Positions 1 to 11,190 of a DNA stretch of 64,000 nt are shown here, one piece after another. The stretch covers positions 248,001 through 312,000 of the forward strand of contig MOWL01000048.1 in the NCBI GenBank assembly GCA_002110485.1, written 5' to 3'. The DNA comes from Emergomyces orientalis. Lineage: Eukaryota > Ascomycota > Eurotiomycetes > Onygenales > Ajellomycetaceae. Position 1 is the stretch's first letter; each line of letters opens with the position of its first letter. A model generated the notes under the pieces. It saw only the letters and a list, made by a program, of their open reading frames with translations. It was not told where the DNA came from and did not search any database. The position numbers and the translations under genes are program-made.

Positions 1-109
1 GCGGCACGCAAATGCCAAGTGGTGGCGGAACGTCAATCGCGTCATGTCTCCAGTTGGATTGGTAATTATTGTTATTGTGGTGGGTATTATTCTTTTATTT
101 CGAGCCTAA
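1..109 (+). CDS. C-terminal end of a tail-anchored protein, possibly an R-SNARE (partial)
   Basis: The frame starting at base 2 stays open from the window edge to a TAA at 107-109. It encodes about 35 residues: a basic, Trp-rich juxtamembrane stretch (NAKWWRNVNRVM) followed by one hydrophobic helix (GLVIIVIVVGIILLF) and a two-residue tail. A WW-basic motif directly before a single C-terminal membrane anchor is typical of synaptobrevin/VAMP-type R-SNAREs, which mediate membrane fusion. The SNARE helix itself lies outside the window, so this rests on the tail alone. Any other tail-anchored protein is possible. Confidence 0.45.
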   Translation, partial: RHANAKWWRNVNRVMSPVGLVIIVIVVGIILLFRA

Positions 110-1060
110 ACAAAGGGAAGAAATATACAATCAAAACTAACACTTTTCATGGCGTGACAATAGGTAACGATGGCCGTTCTCTTCGCGTAAAACAACGCGG
201 CCGAAGCTCTTCTCCGCCTCTGCCCACCCCCGTCTATGAACTTTTACGACCTGATCATGAAACACTTTCCCGAATACAAAAATAGAGCTGATACGATATT
301 CCCCCTCAGAACCCATGTTTTTTGTCTGCCCTGCAAATGAAGAACCCCAAAAAAAAAAAATTTCCGTCTTTTTACTCCCTCGAACGCCCGGGTGCGACCG
401 ATCCTTTCCATACATCCCACAGCGTGGCGAAAGTCGCAGTCCAGCATTGCCTAATGTATCTATACAAACACACAGGAGAGCCCTTTTTTTTTTTCCTCCC
501 CTTTTCACATTTTTCTTCTTTGCTTCTGAACCTATATTAGCGCTGGTGTCTACTGGGGCTTAATTTTTTCCTACATTTTTATTGTGAAATTTATTTTTAT
601 TTTTTATCCATGCTTCTTTTTGTTTCTGGTTTTGGTTTTGGTTTTTAGTTTTATTCCTCTATTTCCTCCCTATCAATCTGCACCTGGACATATTTTTTAA
701 CATCTACCTTGCTCCGGTTGAGTGGATTGCGCCCAAGCAGTATCCGCGTTACCCTATTTTACCCTGGCTGCTTAATGTCTTCTTTTTTTCTTCTTTTTTT
801 TTTTCTTTTTTTCGTTATCTTCCGTTCGGATATTCACTTTCCCTCTCCCCATTCTATCTCCCCAAATTCCATCCTTCATTTCTATCCGATCAGCGTGCTG
901 CTCCTTCCACTTCCCTGTCCAAACTTCCCAATATACCTCTTGTTTCCCCACCCTCTAATCTTCCATGCACCACCCCAGCGGTGCAGTTGACTGTGTTGAT
1001 ATATATCCATCGAGATTAGTGTTGGTGTGTAATAATGCCGGCGAGGAACAGATAATTCTG
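110..1060. other. Pyrimidine-rich intergenic region
   Basis: No supportable gene. The stretch holds long T and CT runs (about 484-500, 585-660, 780-820) and only short random ORFs. It is probably the 3' untranslated region of the partial upstream gene plus spacer. At about 1060 the composition changes abruptly to AT-rich. Confidence 0.6.
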
Positions 1061-2890
1061 AGAAAGAATCTAATAAAAAACCAAAAAACCAATTAAATCT
1101 TTCTACTTTATTTCATGCTCTGATTTCTACTTATGAATTCTTTTTTTATGAAATTGACAAAACTCTGATATAATAATATAACAATTTCCCTGTATCTAAA
1201 ATTTAAAATTAAGGCTCAAAACTAAAATTCAATAATAATTTCAACTTTAATGTGATTTAATAAATGTAAGAAATCCAACTCGGCTTGAATACTATTATTG
1301 CGAATACTTCTACGAGCTTCGTCCATATCACACCAAGTTGCGAACTCTTTTAGGAAAACGCTTGCGAGCTCATATTCTTACATTTAATATTATTTTACTG
1401 CAGTCTATATCTTTAACACAGCTTTTCTACTTTTATATCTTTTCTTTTTCTCTTCTCTGGCTTTAAATCTCAGCATTTAAAATGTAATAAGATTTTATAT
1501 CTGTTCATAGAGATTGCCTTTAAAAAGAAACTATTAACTAGTATTTATATATGTACAGTAAGGCCAGCCATCACATATGGCGCGCTGGCATGGCATCAAC
1601 CGCAGGCAACTCAACAAGAGCCTTGACAACAGCACCAGCTGTTAAGAGGTCTGGAGAAGATTCAAAATGAATATCTGCACATTGTAGCAGGGGTCTATAG
1701 AGCAACGCCGATCACCTCTCTGAAAGCCAAAACATTTACACTGCCAATAAGTGTGTACCTTGATGGAATGATGGTTAAAGCAACTGAGCGGCTTAGAGAA
1801 GCAGAAGTCATGAAGCAGATACAGCAAGTATATACACAGATCAGAATCAGACTTCAGTATGAAGAAAGCAGACATGCAGTATCAGTGAAGAATGTGCTGC
1901 ATTCAGTGAGAATACAGCAAGAATGAAGTGTTCAGTGAATAAAAGAAATAAAACAGTGTAAAGAGAGAAAGAATCAGATAAATCATCTAACTAATTAATT
2001 CTTCAAAAAATGAGTATGAAAGAAATCAGTAATTAGATGACATAACATTTAAAAAACATGTATTATATTATGAGAAGAACTGTTTGACAGATCTCCAGAT
2101 ATTAAATAGCTAAAATAACATGAGAGTCTGAGCAAGACTTGAAGTTCACTAATAGTTTAACTGTGCACAGGCAAGACAGGTCTGGCAGCATTTTTATATA
2201 GAAGAAAAGTGCCAGATTTTCTCACATCAGAGTGCCCATGTGAATATAAGCATGAAACTGTGTTTCATGTGATGATGCACTGCACATGATTCAGTGCAGA
2301 GCGCACGGAGCTGGAACATGAAGAAAAAGTGAATAAAAGATGACTGTTGAACATAACAGAGAAACTGTACAGACTGATCATATAATAATTGAAATAGAGT
2401 ATTCTTGAGCAGTTTGCTCTGACCAAAGCCCTGAGTGAGAGACAGAGCAGATGAAGCACTTCAACACAATAGAAGCAGAATGAGCAAGATGCACAAAATG
2501 TATATAATATAATATTTCAAGAAATATACTGAGTAGCAGATGTATCTGAAATAATTGAGATGCACATCATGCAGCAGAGACATGAAAAATAACAGACACT
2601 TTCAGTGAGAGATTTTCTATATTTTAACAGTTATTACTGAGAGTAGTTGTGAGTGATCTTGTTTTTTTTTTTTAATACAAGACATCTCTTTCTCTAAGAG
2701 CAGCTGTGACTGCTTCACAGTATTTTAAAAATGTTAAAAAGTGAAATAGATCTGAAGATCAGAGAGTTTTTAGTTCAGTGATAGATCATGCTTGTCACAG
2801 AGTTTTTCTTACTTTATATATTAAACAGAGCCCCACATATCCTTGTGATTAAGTGGTGTAGAAATAATAATAATAATAATATATGTACAG
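1061..2890 (+). mobile_element. Decayed LINE (non-LTR retrotransposon) 3' end, RIP-degraded
   Basis: At about 1555-1800 one frame reads RPAITYGALAWHQPQ, then LEKIQNEYLHIVAGVYRATP, interrupted by a TGA where family members have a sense codon. This is the region after the reverse-transcriptase core in Tad1/I-like LINEs. At 2226-2286 a second block reads CPCEYKHETVFHVMMHC, the Cys/His motif near the C terminus of these ORFs. The element ends at about 2861-2881 in a (TAA)n tail, as expected for such elements. Frequent TGA/TAA codons, high AT content and many TpA sites fit repeat-induced point mutation. The 5' limit is uncertain, and no intact ORF remains. Confidence 0.75.
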
Positions 2891-3218
2891 TACATGTACA
2901 GTACATGTAATAAAATTACAAGATATAGAAAAAATAGATTTAATCTTTATTTTAAATGATAGAAGTAAATTCTCTATATGTATTATAAATATTCTTGTAT
3001 TCAAAAAATTAATCCGGAGTACAATAATAGGCAATGAAAGGTATGGGGATGGGCTCTCCTGTTTAAATATTGAAGGTCAGGCAAGGGGTGCCAACTTCTT
3101 CTGCCCAGGAACCAACCCTCAGCGCCAAAGTTCTTCCCCCCTTGCAACCCAAACCCCCCACTTAGTCCTTGCCCCAGCCCCAGTTCCTCACACTTTTATG
3201 AAGATGCTCTACTAAGTA

Positions 3219-5166
3219 ATGTCGGCAGTGACTTGGAAAAGCTGTCGGGACGGAACAGAGCTACAAACCCATTTCCCCCTCTTGTTATTTATTCCTGGAT
3301 TATATGCTGAAATGACAAATATGCGGCCATCGGCATTCCTTTCAGTAAGAGCTGGAAACCGACGCTCTCGCCCTCCACGATCTCGCAATGGTTGTTTGAC
3401 ATGTAAGAGACGCAAGGTTCGATGCAACGAACAAAGGCCGCGATGCAACGATTGTGAACGTCTACATTTGGAGTGCTTATGGAAAGATGCGCAATCCAGG
3501 ATGCCGTCTCCATCCAATGATAGAAATAGCCCGCCCGAGTCAAACAATGTGGTCAACTTGTCTCCGCGGTTCGAGGGGCAAAGCCCATTTACCGATTTGT
3601 TTGATTTCGCAAATTCCCTTACGGATCCGTTGAATGACCTACTCATGTTCCGAGATGGCTTTTCAGCAGACTCCAGTAATGCTTTCGGCGCTCCAGTTGA
3701 ACCCACTTCTGCGGGCCATGAACTCCTCCAACCACATGCAAAGAGCTCGCCGCCGGCCCCATCCGGCTCGCATTGCAGCGTGCATCCCAGCGTTGAAGAC
3801 ACACTACAGATGGCTGTACCACCCATCTTAGATGCAGTTGAAACCGGCCCGAAATGGGAGTCGGCTAGGGCTCTGTTCTGGTCAGCAGCAACATCGTCAG
3901 TAATGGTACGTTCTGCAATCATGGCTTTCGCTGCGATACAGCTGCAAAGGTCGGAAGCCCCCACCGATGTCGACCATAGGCCTTTTTATGACAGAGCAGC
4001 AAAAGAGCTGTCGAGTTGCTTTCTTGAGCCAGCCGGACCTACGACTGCTGTTGGGGAAGAATTGGTTTTCATTCTGACAACGATATTTCTTCTCGCATAT
4101 ATTGACGTCAGTTTGGTGTTTTTTCTTTCCATTTTATATTGTCTTGTAGTTTGCTGGCATTGACTGTGTTTAGCTTCTAACCGATAGAGTTGATTTGGCA
4201 TACCAAAATCTCCAAAGGGCGCACAATGCTCTACAAAGGTCAAAGAAAGAGACAATAGGGACATCAGGTTTGTCGTCTGATTTGAAACTTTTTGATTTGG
4301 ATTTATGCCTGGCTGGTACTGATATTTTTTCATCCACAGAGCAAAGAGTGATTTCTTGGATTCGTTTACTAGATGCACGGGCAGCATCGGCTGGCGGTGA
4401 AGGCTTTTTTGTCAACGATGAATCCGGAGTTTACTCCCCAGCATCGAGCCCCTTGTCTCCCATCTCAATGACCCAGGGAACCGGAAAAAGCGTGAACAGT
4501 GAGACTGAGATTGAAGAAGTTGTTTATGATCTTCTCTGCCAGCCGGGGATTCACTTCTTTCAGGAAGTTCAATCGATCACAGGTCGTATCACTAAGATTG
4601 ATCACTACCATCGGACCCGGGGAACAGTTGAGGATGAAACTGAAGTCATGATTATCGCGGCCGAGATCATGAAAGATCTGTCTAACTTGTATGACCGGCG
4701 GCCTGCGTTAATGGATCACGCCATTGCAGGGAACATCGATGAAAAGATTCTAGCAAAGCACCTCTCCCTAGCAATAATTCGCTCTTTCCGGACCTACCTT
4801 GCGAATTTTTATGTTTGTTATATCCACATCCATCGGGTTGCCCATCGACACCTGCAACAGTCGAAGATGCTTGTCAAGTCCCTAGGCAAACTCAAGGAGC
4901 TAATGCATCTCATGGTCGCCAGTTGCGAGCCTCTGCCTGTGAATATACTATGGCCCCTGTTCATGTGGGGCTGTGAAGAATACGACCTAAATGAGTGCCA
5001 GTGGATCCTTGATACCATCCGCAGCCTTGAACATGTTGCCACCAACGCAAACAATGTAGCCGATCTACTACAGGAGGTCCAGAAGAGGCAGTTTGAATGT
5101 GGAGCACGGGTCGACGTACGCACCGTGTCTATCGAATTGTTCAATGCTAGTTTTGCTATGATCTAA
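3219..5166 (+). CDS. Zn2Cys6 (GAL4-type) fungal transcription factor
   Basis: Two exons, 3219-4106 and 4174-5166, give 626 aa. The intron (4107-4173) has donor GTCAGT, branch-like TGACTG and acceptor TTTAG and keeps the frame. An internal ATG at 3312 would give 595 aa and places the zinc cluster nearer the N terminus, so the start is unsettled. The DNA-binding domain is CLTCKRRKVRC followed by CNDCERLHLEC, a CX2CX6CX6CX2CX6C binuclear zinc cluster preceded by a basic Arg/Ser/Pro stretch. The rest looks like the helical fungal-specific regulatory domain (Fungal_trans_2 type). Such proteins are nuclear activators or repressors that often control adjacent metabolic genes. Its stop codon lies 73 bp from the convergent aldolase stop, and a permease follows, so it may regulate both. 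Targets are inferred, not shown. Confidence 0.88.
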
Positions 5167-5239
5167 CCCGCCAATTCGTTATGCATCCATGGAACTCGTC
5201 CAATTTATCCCTGTTCTATCAGAGGCAATATTATCTATT

Positions 5240-6409
5240 CTATAAAGCCTTCTCCACCGGCATCAACGCCGTTACATGGCTCGTTATGCATTTTATTTTC
5301 TCAGGGTCCATGAATTTGGGAAATGGTCGGCGGCAGTGTGCACGTGTTTCGGGATAACCGCACATCTTTGTGACGACATACTTGGCTCCATTCAGACCAG
5401 CCACGGCGAATCCCCATTCCGCCTTGGTCAACTTTTTCTGCAACTCCGCTGCGGCCGAAATATCACCTTTGTTGAACAGATTATATATTTCAACGAGTAC
5501 CTGATGGAGATAGTGAGCTAAATGGCAGCTTTAACGTTCGTCGTGCCCTTTGGATCCCAGAACTCACCTTGGGGAACATATTCGCAACACCCCCGATACA
5601 CCCTGTCCCGCCAGCGAGAAGTGCAGGCAGTAACCAATCACCCTGTCCTGCTAAAGCTACAAATTCGCTGGGTGTATTCGTGGCAGCCACTCTATTCAAC
5701 TTTGCAATCCCGCCACAAGTCAATTTCACAGCACAGATATTCCGATGCTTACTGAGCGTTTCCAAAATTTCTGAATTCACATCCAACCCAGAAACGACAT
5801 CTGGGAAGTTATAAATCACAATTGGTAGCGGAGAGTTATCGGCGACCTCGACGAAGAAATCGACAATAGCGGCTGGTGTCATTGCGAAATGGAAAAAGCC
5901 AGACATTAGAACCAGAGCAAAATCGGCCCCATTCTCGTGTCCTGCAATTGTCTGATCTATCACGTCTCTTGTGCAACCTCCCGAACAACCGACGGTAATG
6001 GGAAGGTCCGGCCGACCATGTGCAATAGCCACCTGCCGAGTTTTTGAAACCAGTTGCGCTTTCTCGTCTGCTGTGAGCGATATAGCTTCGCCATTCGTGC
6101 CAACGACGACAACTAGGAAAATTATCACGGAAGTTTAGCTGTTGCTCGACTGAACTATCTACACCGCTCGGGGAATTTTTTTTTTTTTTTTTTGGTGTGT
6201 GTGTGTGGGGTGGGGGGTATTTCATGAAAGAGTATCCGATAGGGATGGGAAAACGTACTGCCATGGACACCCGAGTTAATCAGGAACTCCGTATGCCTTT
6301 CCTGCGTCGCCCAGTCGATCTCTTGGCGCGGGCCGTCATCGAAAAAGGTCAGAGTAGGAACGTGAATCCCCGCTGCGAACGGCTTGGTCGAGCTCCTGGT
6401 TCCGTTCAT
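5240..6409 (-). CDS. DapA/DHDPS-family class I aldolase (2-oxo acid aldolase-like)
   Basis: Three exons (6259-6409, 5568-6112, 5240-5500) give 318 aa, the normal family length. Introns are 6113-6258 (GTACGT..TAG, with a long poly-A and CA repeat) and 5501-5567 (GTGAGT..CAG). Visible motifs are GTNGEA at residues 55-60 (family GTTGE), Tyr151 in YNFP, and the Schiff-base Lys180 in AVKLTCGG. The Arg that binds the dicarboxylate in bacterial DHDPS is replaced (YNFPDVVSG). Fungi make lysine by the aminoadipate route, so lysine synthesis is unlikely. A pyruvate-releasing aldolase such as 4-hydroxy-2-oxoglutarate or 2-keto-3-deoxy sugar acid aldolase is more plausible, with the substrate unknown. 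No clear targeting peptide, so probably cytosolic. It is divergent from the MFS permease across about 800 bp. Confidence 0.88.
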
Positions 6410-7210
6410 CTTGGTTATGCGGATTGGTTTGCTAGATTTCTGTAATAAAATGCGTCCAATGTACGAATTCGTAAAGCCAGAGAAGAATGAAGAAGTGTTT
6501 ATGTGTCTAGATGGGTGTGAAGATAGTCTATATATATGTATATGTATGATGTTCGACTTGTATAACATCCTATTATTACATAAAACTTAGAAACGACAAT
6601 AACATAAACATTTCCCCGCATTCGAAAGACCCTTCCTGACCCCTCCCATCCAATCGCTGCAAGAGAACCCATTGAAGAAAAAAAAACCCGACCCGAGTTA
6701 GCCAAATCTAAGACTAGGGTAGCAATTAGACTTGCATAGCTTTCTCAATACTATCCACATCCAACAAGTTTTGCCCCACGACAGCTGCCTCTTCCTCTAT
6801 CCGATCGGCTCGGGAAACATACTAGATCCACAAATGCCGATCGGGAATTTTCTGACATAGCCCTGGAGCCGAACCGAAAAAAAGAGGCTTTTAATTCGTG
6901 CTATGCAGGGAATTGAGTGGGGACTGGGGATTAGCTTAGCAGAATGGCACCTCAAAGCTGGGGAAAAAATCTGAGATAAAATGCGGGGGATTACAGGTTC
7001 TGGGGAACGGGTAAAAGAGCTATATAGCTTTGACACAGTGCGTTCTTTTATAAATAAGCTTGATCATGGTGCTTTTTGATTGATCTCGGGTCCATTGTTT
7101 CTGGGTAGTTATTTTTCTACCAGCGACGGGTTTAGGTGCATTTTGTGCCGGCATTGTTTTATATAAATTCCTACCCAATATCTACCTGTTTGTATACAAA
7201 AGTTACCGAA
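6410..7210. promoter_or_regulatory. Shared divergent promoter region of aldolase and MFS permease
   Basis: This 801-bp gap separates two start codons that point away from each other, so both promoters must lie here. I see AT-rich stretches (6530-6600) and no gene. No specific operator was recognised. A Zn2Cys6 regulator would be expected to bind CGG triplets. Confidence 0.5.
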
Positions 7211-9081
7211 ATGGGTTCACCCGAGATTGAACGGGTCGAGCATGTCGACGTTGAGGCGCGGCGTCCCTCTCCTTCACCACATGCCGACGTGGCGCTCAAG
7301 GTCATTGGTGATGAACGGGTCGAGTTGTCGGAGGAAGATGTATGTGCTAGCTATACGTCCCTTTTACAAATTGTTTCTGATCAAAAAGATGAAAAATCCG
7401 GCTAACTCCTTTTGATATGTAGAATGTCCGCATCAAGCGGAAGACCGACAAGGCCATACTTGTCATTCTCGTCTGGATATATTTCCTGCAGGTATGCAAA
7501 ACACGAATATACATACACATGCATTGCAGACTCATCCCCCTGCACTCCCTTCTCGTTCCGCAAGTTAATCTCCAATCTTTCCCTCTCCCAGGTCATCGAC
7601 AAAGCTGTCCTAGGCACGGGTTCCCTATTCGGCCTCCAAAAAGACACAGGCATGGTCGGCAACCAATACTCCATGATTGGATCTATATCGCCCATCGCCC
7701 AACTCGCCTGGCAGCCCTTCTCCACCTGGCTAATCGTTCGCGTGCCACATCGGATCCTGATGCCAACCTTGGTGCTCGGATGGGGCATTTCTCAAGCATC
7801 TATGGCCGGTTGCAACAACTTTGGTTCCCTGCTTGCTGCTCGCTTCTTCCTAGGGTTGTTTGAAGCGGGTTGCCTACCACTCTTCAGTGTCATTACAAGC
7901 CAGTGGTATCGCCGGGCTGAGCAGCCGTTAAGGGTGGCGGTGTGGTATTCGACAAATGGAGCAGCGACCATTTTAGCAGCTGCGTTGTCTTATGGGTTGG
8001 GGCATATTCAGTCAAAAAGTTTGAGGCCGTGGCAAATGTATCTACTTTTTATTTTATTTTATCTGCACTTGTTTCCGCATTTCCCCCGATTCCTCCTGGT
8101 CAAGATGAGGAAAGATAGACTAATTATTTTTGAAGAATCTTCCTCTTCACGGGGCTAGTCACAATCGTCAGCGCACCCTGGGCTTACTGGAGGTTGGATA
8201 ACAATGTCTCTGAAGCCCGCTTCCTCACTGAACATGAACGGCAGCAGGCCGTCGAACGTCTACGTGCCAACCAGACCGGCACAGGCTCTCGAGAATTCAA
8301 ATGGAAGCAGGTACTCGAAGTGATTCTGGAGCCGAAGAGTTATTTATGGATCGGGATGGGTGTTCTTGTCAACATCGGAGCATCAGTAACCAGCATCTTC
8401 GGCCCTCTAGTCCTCTCCAGCTTTGGCTTTGATAGCTTCCAGTCGTCGCTGCTCAACATGCCATTTGGCGCTGTGCAGATGATCATCATTCTGGCTAGTT
8501 GCTGGGCTTCTCACAAGGCTAGTTTGAAATCAGCCGTGCTGGCTGCATTCATGTTGCCGGTCATTGTCGGCGCTGTGATGCTTTATGTTCTTGATAGAAC
8601 TGAGGCACGGCGAGCTCCATTGCTTGTGGCATACTACCTACTTGCATTCCTATTCGCGGGGAATCCACTCATGATTGCATGGATGGTTGGCAATACGGGT
8701 GGTACAACGAAACAATCAACGACGATGGCGCTTTTCCAGGCAGGCTTGTCAGCCGGGAATATTATTGGTCCTCTGTTGTTCAATGCAAAGGATGCGCCAA
8801 TATATCATCCAGGTTTGCGTGTGGTGCTTGGTGTATTCGTGGCCATGATTGCATGTGTGTTTATCCAGGTTGGAAATCTTATGTTGTTGAATAAGTGGCA
8901 GGCTAAGAAGAGAGTCAAGAATGGGAAAATGGCGGTTATTGAGGATCAGTCGATGAAGAAGGTTTACCAGGCGTTCGAGGGCGGGAAGGAGGAAATTGGG
9001 GAAGGGGGAGCAGTGCTGGGGAACCAGGCGTTCTTGGATTTAACAGATCGGCAGAATGATGAGTTTGTGTATATATATTGA
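7211..9081 (+). CDS. MFS transporter, Dal5/anion:cation symporter (allantoate permease-like) family
   Basis: Four exons (7211-7339, 7423-7491, 7592-8037, 8136-9081) give 529 aa. All junctions keep the frame (donors GTATGT, GTATGC, GTATCT; acceptors TAG, CAG, AAG). A cytosolic acidic N terminus of about 43 residues precedes the RIKRKTDKAI motif that opens helix 1 in this family. NQYSMIGSISPIAQLAWQP, then GWGISQASMAGCNNF and ARFFLGLFEAGCLP, match the helix 2-4 region. Around 12 hydrophobic segments are visible. The C terminus is hydrophilic and ends in VYIY. The family imports organic anions such as allantoate, nicotinate, pantothenate or sugar acids with protons across the plasma membrane. The substrate here is unknown, but the neighbouring aldolase suggests a catabolised carboxylic acid. 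Confidence 0.9.
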
Positions 9082-9214
9082 GGTGGTGTATGTGGGGAGG
9101 TGTTTAACTATGTACGGATGCCATATCTATTGGGGGGTTAAATTGATCACGGTTCATGGGAAGAAGTCAATATGTATATCTTCAAACAGGGTCAGCCAAT
9201 CCGAGTAGATTAGC

Positions 9215-9300
9215 ATTTATTATGTAGCCGATGCAGATTATGCGAAGGTCAACCAGATAAGACAACAGATTTCATTTGAAGAGATGATTCAAGGCACTAA
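9215..9300 (+). mobile_element. Possible Copia-type RNase H fragment (decayed)
   Basis: One frame reads VADADYAKVNQIRQQISF, resembling the Copia RNase H signature (Y-x-DADWA followed by TRRSTSG-Y). Stop codons soon follow, and no LTRs were found. This is a single short resemblance and could be chance. Confidence 0.3.
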
Positions 9301-9713
9301 TGCAGCTAATGATTGCCTGCAGCAGGACTCACTTTCAATAAAATAAAATGCGGAGAGAACACAAGTTCACATTTCATTATCTCGGATTCTTCTTTGAAAG
9401 GAAATAAAAAGATAGTATCAAAGGGTAGTACTGCACAGTAACTGAAGAGATACAGTGAAACTATGAAAGAGAGATATGACACCGAAATCAAAATTCACAA
9501 GCAAATGAATAGTTAATACAAGTAGCTGAATAACTTCTTTATTATGCAACATCTTTAACTACAAGTAACTTAAATATATCAGCGATTTTTCGGAAAAATA
9601 GATCAATGATCCCCTCATGTACTGCATAGTATTGTATTGTACTGTACCCGCCTGGCTGTTTTTAACCTCTTTCTATTTTATTTTTCAATCTGATTTTTGA
9701 TTTTCGATCTATA

Positions 9714-9727
9714 GTACGGATCCGTAC
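9714..9727. repeat. 14-bp perfect palindrome GTACGGATCCGTAC
   Basis: The sequence is its own reverse complement. It contains the CCGTAC half-motif that recurs in this window around 24.2-24.6 kb. Its function is unknown. Confidence 0.5.
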
Positions 9728-11190
9728 ATCTTCAACGTTCGTGGGGATATTATGTTTAACTGTTTTAAAAATTGGGTGCTGGGGCGTTAACTAGTTGCTG
9801 GCGCTGGAGGGTTAGCTAGCTCTGCTACTTTTAGATCAATCTTTGACTTGAAAGCTCAGGGGTTTGATTACTACATTAACTCTGGCTCATGGCCATTATG
9901 AGGATTTTTATTTAATTTCCAATATACAGCTAACTATGCAGATCATGGTGAGTTTGATGATGCTGACTATTCCTAGGAATTGCGCTCCTTGTTTCGGGAT
10001 TGATTGCATCCAAGTCTCTCGACCTGTATCATCTTCATATTATGTATGATACGGTGGATTTTACGAGGTCCGTAGCACCCGCCAGAACTTGAAAAAGTTT
10101 CTCTTGACTTTCATGTGTGTCGAACATATATATACATTATATATGCTAAATCCCTCAATCCTGCCAGCGTCCTCCAATTGTACGGGAATACTCTGTTCTA
10201 TTTCAGCTTCAGCAGATGCCCAGAGCAATAGAGTATCTGATACATGTCCATCGGCTTATTCGCCATGATATACCTCGCCTTCGCCATCATCTTCGACATC
10301 CGCCTTAACCAGGGGGGTTTTCGGACTCACGTGTGCGCTTTTTCTACAGTGCGCTTTTGCCTCTCTCCACAGCCCGGACCTAACGAGGGGTTTCAAGGAG
10401 GAGGTGGTGAAGCTGACACCGAAGAATTAGTTGGATTTTATAATTCTCGTGAAGACCGCTGCGGGCCTGGATATGCAAGAGGCACTGGTTAATGACCGGA
10501 ACGTTTCGATTTTCACGTTGGCTATGCTGCAATTTCCGCTGCATTTGTACTTTGTCATTTGCGTGGCGGTCTACTGGATAGGGGGTTCGGAGGAGAATAA
10601 TTAGGGTTCGGGCAGGTGGTGGCTATCGCGATGATGGGGGAGCGATTGTGGAATACTGTAAGGGGATTAAAAGTATGTGAATACGCCCCACACTTATATA
10701 TCACCCTTTAGTTTCCCTTTCCTGTTCCCCTTCCTTTCTCCTGTCGTGGAACCTTTTTGATTTTCTGAAGCTACTTTCTTGATTTAGAGTACTGGCAATG
10801 GAACCGTTCCTTCCCTCCAGTCAAAGGCGGCACGAACTTCTATTGAGGATACGTGACAATCGTTGTTCCAATCTTATATAGGAATTTATGCCATTACTCT
10901 GATTCCAATTGTCGGTAATCCGGGATTATCGATTTACTCCTGAAATGTAGGCTGTATTATTTCTTGTATAGATGTGAGAAATGAGTGTAGGAGTATCTGG
11001 AACAGCAAAAGAGGTAAGAAAAAAAAGAACTAACGCACCAAGGGTAACGAATTATTTGAGACAAAAATAAAAGGGAGAATATATAACTCTAGGTATCCAG
11101 CAAAAGTAAACAGCCCCGGGTGATAACGGTATGTGGCTGAGCAGACAAAAAATAGAGGACGATGTAGATCACCATCAGTAAATAACCACC

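Larger units (their letters stand above)
9082..11190. other. Intergenic region with possible decayed elements
   Basis: No intact gene. About 9215-9290 may be a Copia fragment (see its own entry). The stretch from 10160 to 10600 has short open frames with hydrophobic segments (MSIGLFAMIYLAFAIIFDI; LQFPLHLYFVICVAVYWIGG) in different frames. It could be a relict membrane-protein gene, but I could not assign a family. A 14-bp palindrome lies at 9714-9727. The rest is AT-rich or T-rich without recognised features. Confidence 0.5.

Noticed and set aside
4174..4187. Alternative acceptor CGATAG at 4187 for the transcription factor intron
   Set aside because: It would shift the reading frame. The acceptor at 4173 keeps frame and has a branch-like TGACTG upstream.
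5240..6409. Dihydrodipicolinate synthase for lysine synthesis
   Set aside because: Fungi use the aminoadipate route, and the substrate-binding Arg of DHDPS is missing. A catabolic aldolase fits better.
10244..10492. Short hydrophobic ORF possibly from a membrane acyltransferase
   Set aside because: Similarity too faint and spread over several frames. Left as an unassigned possible relic.
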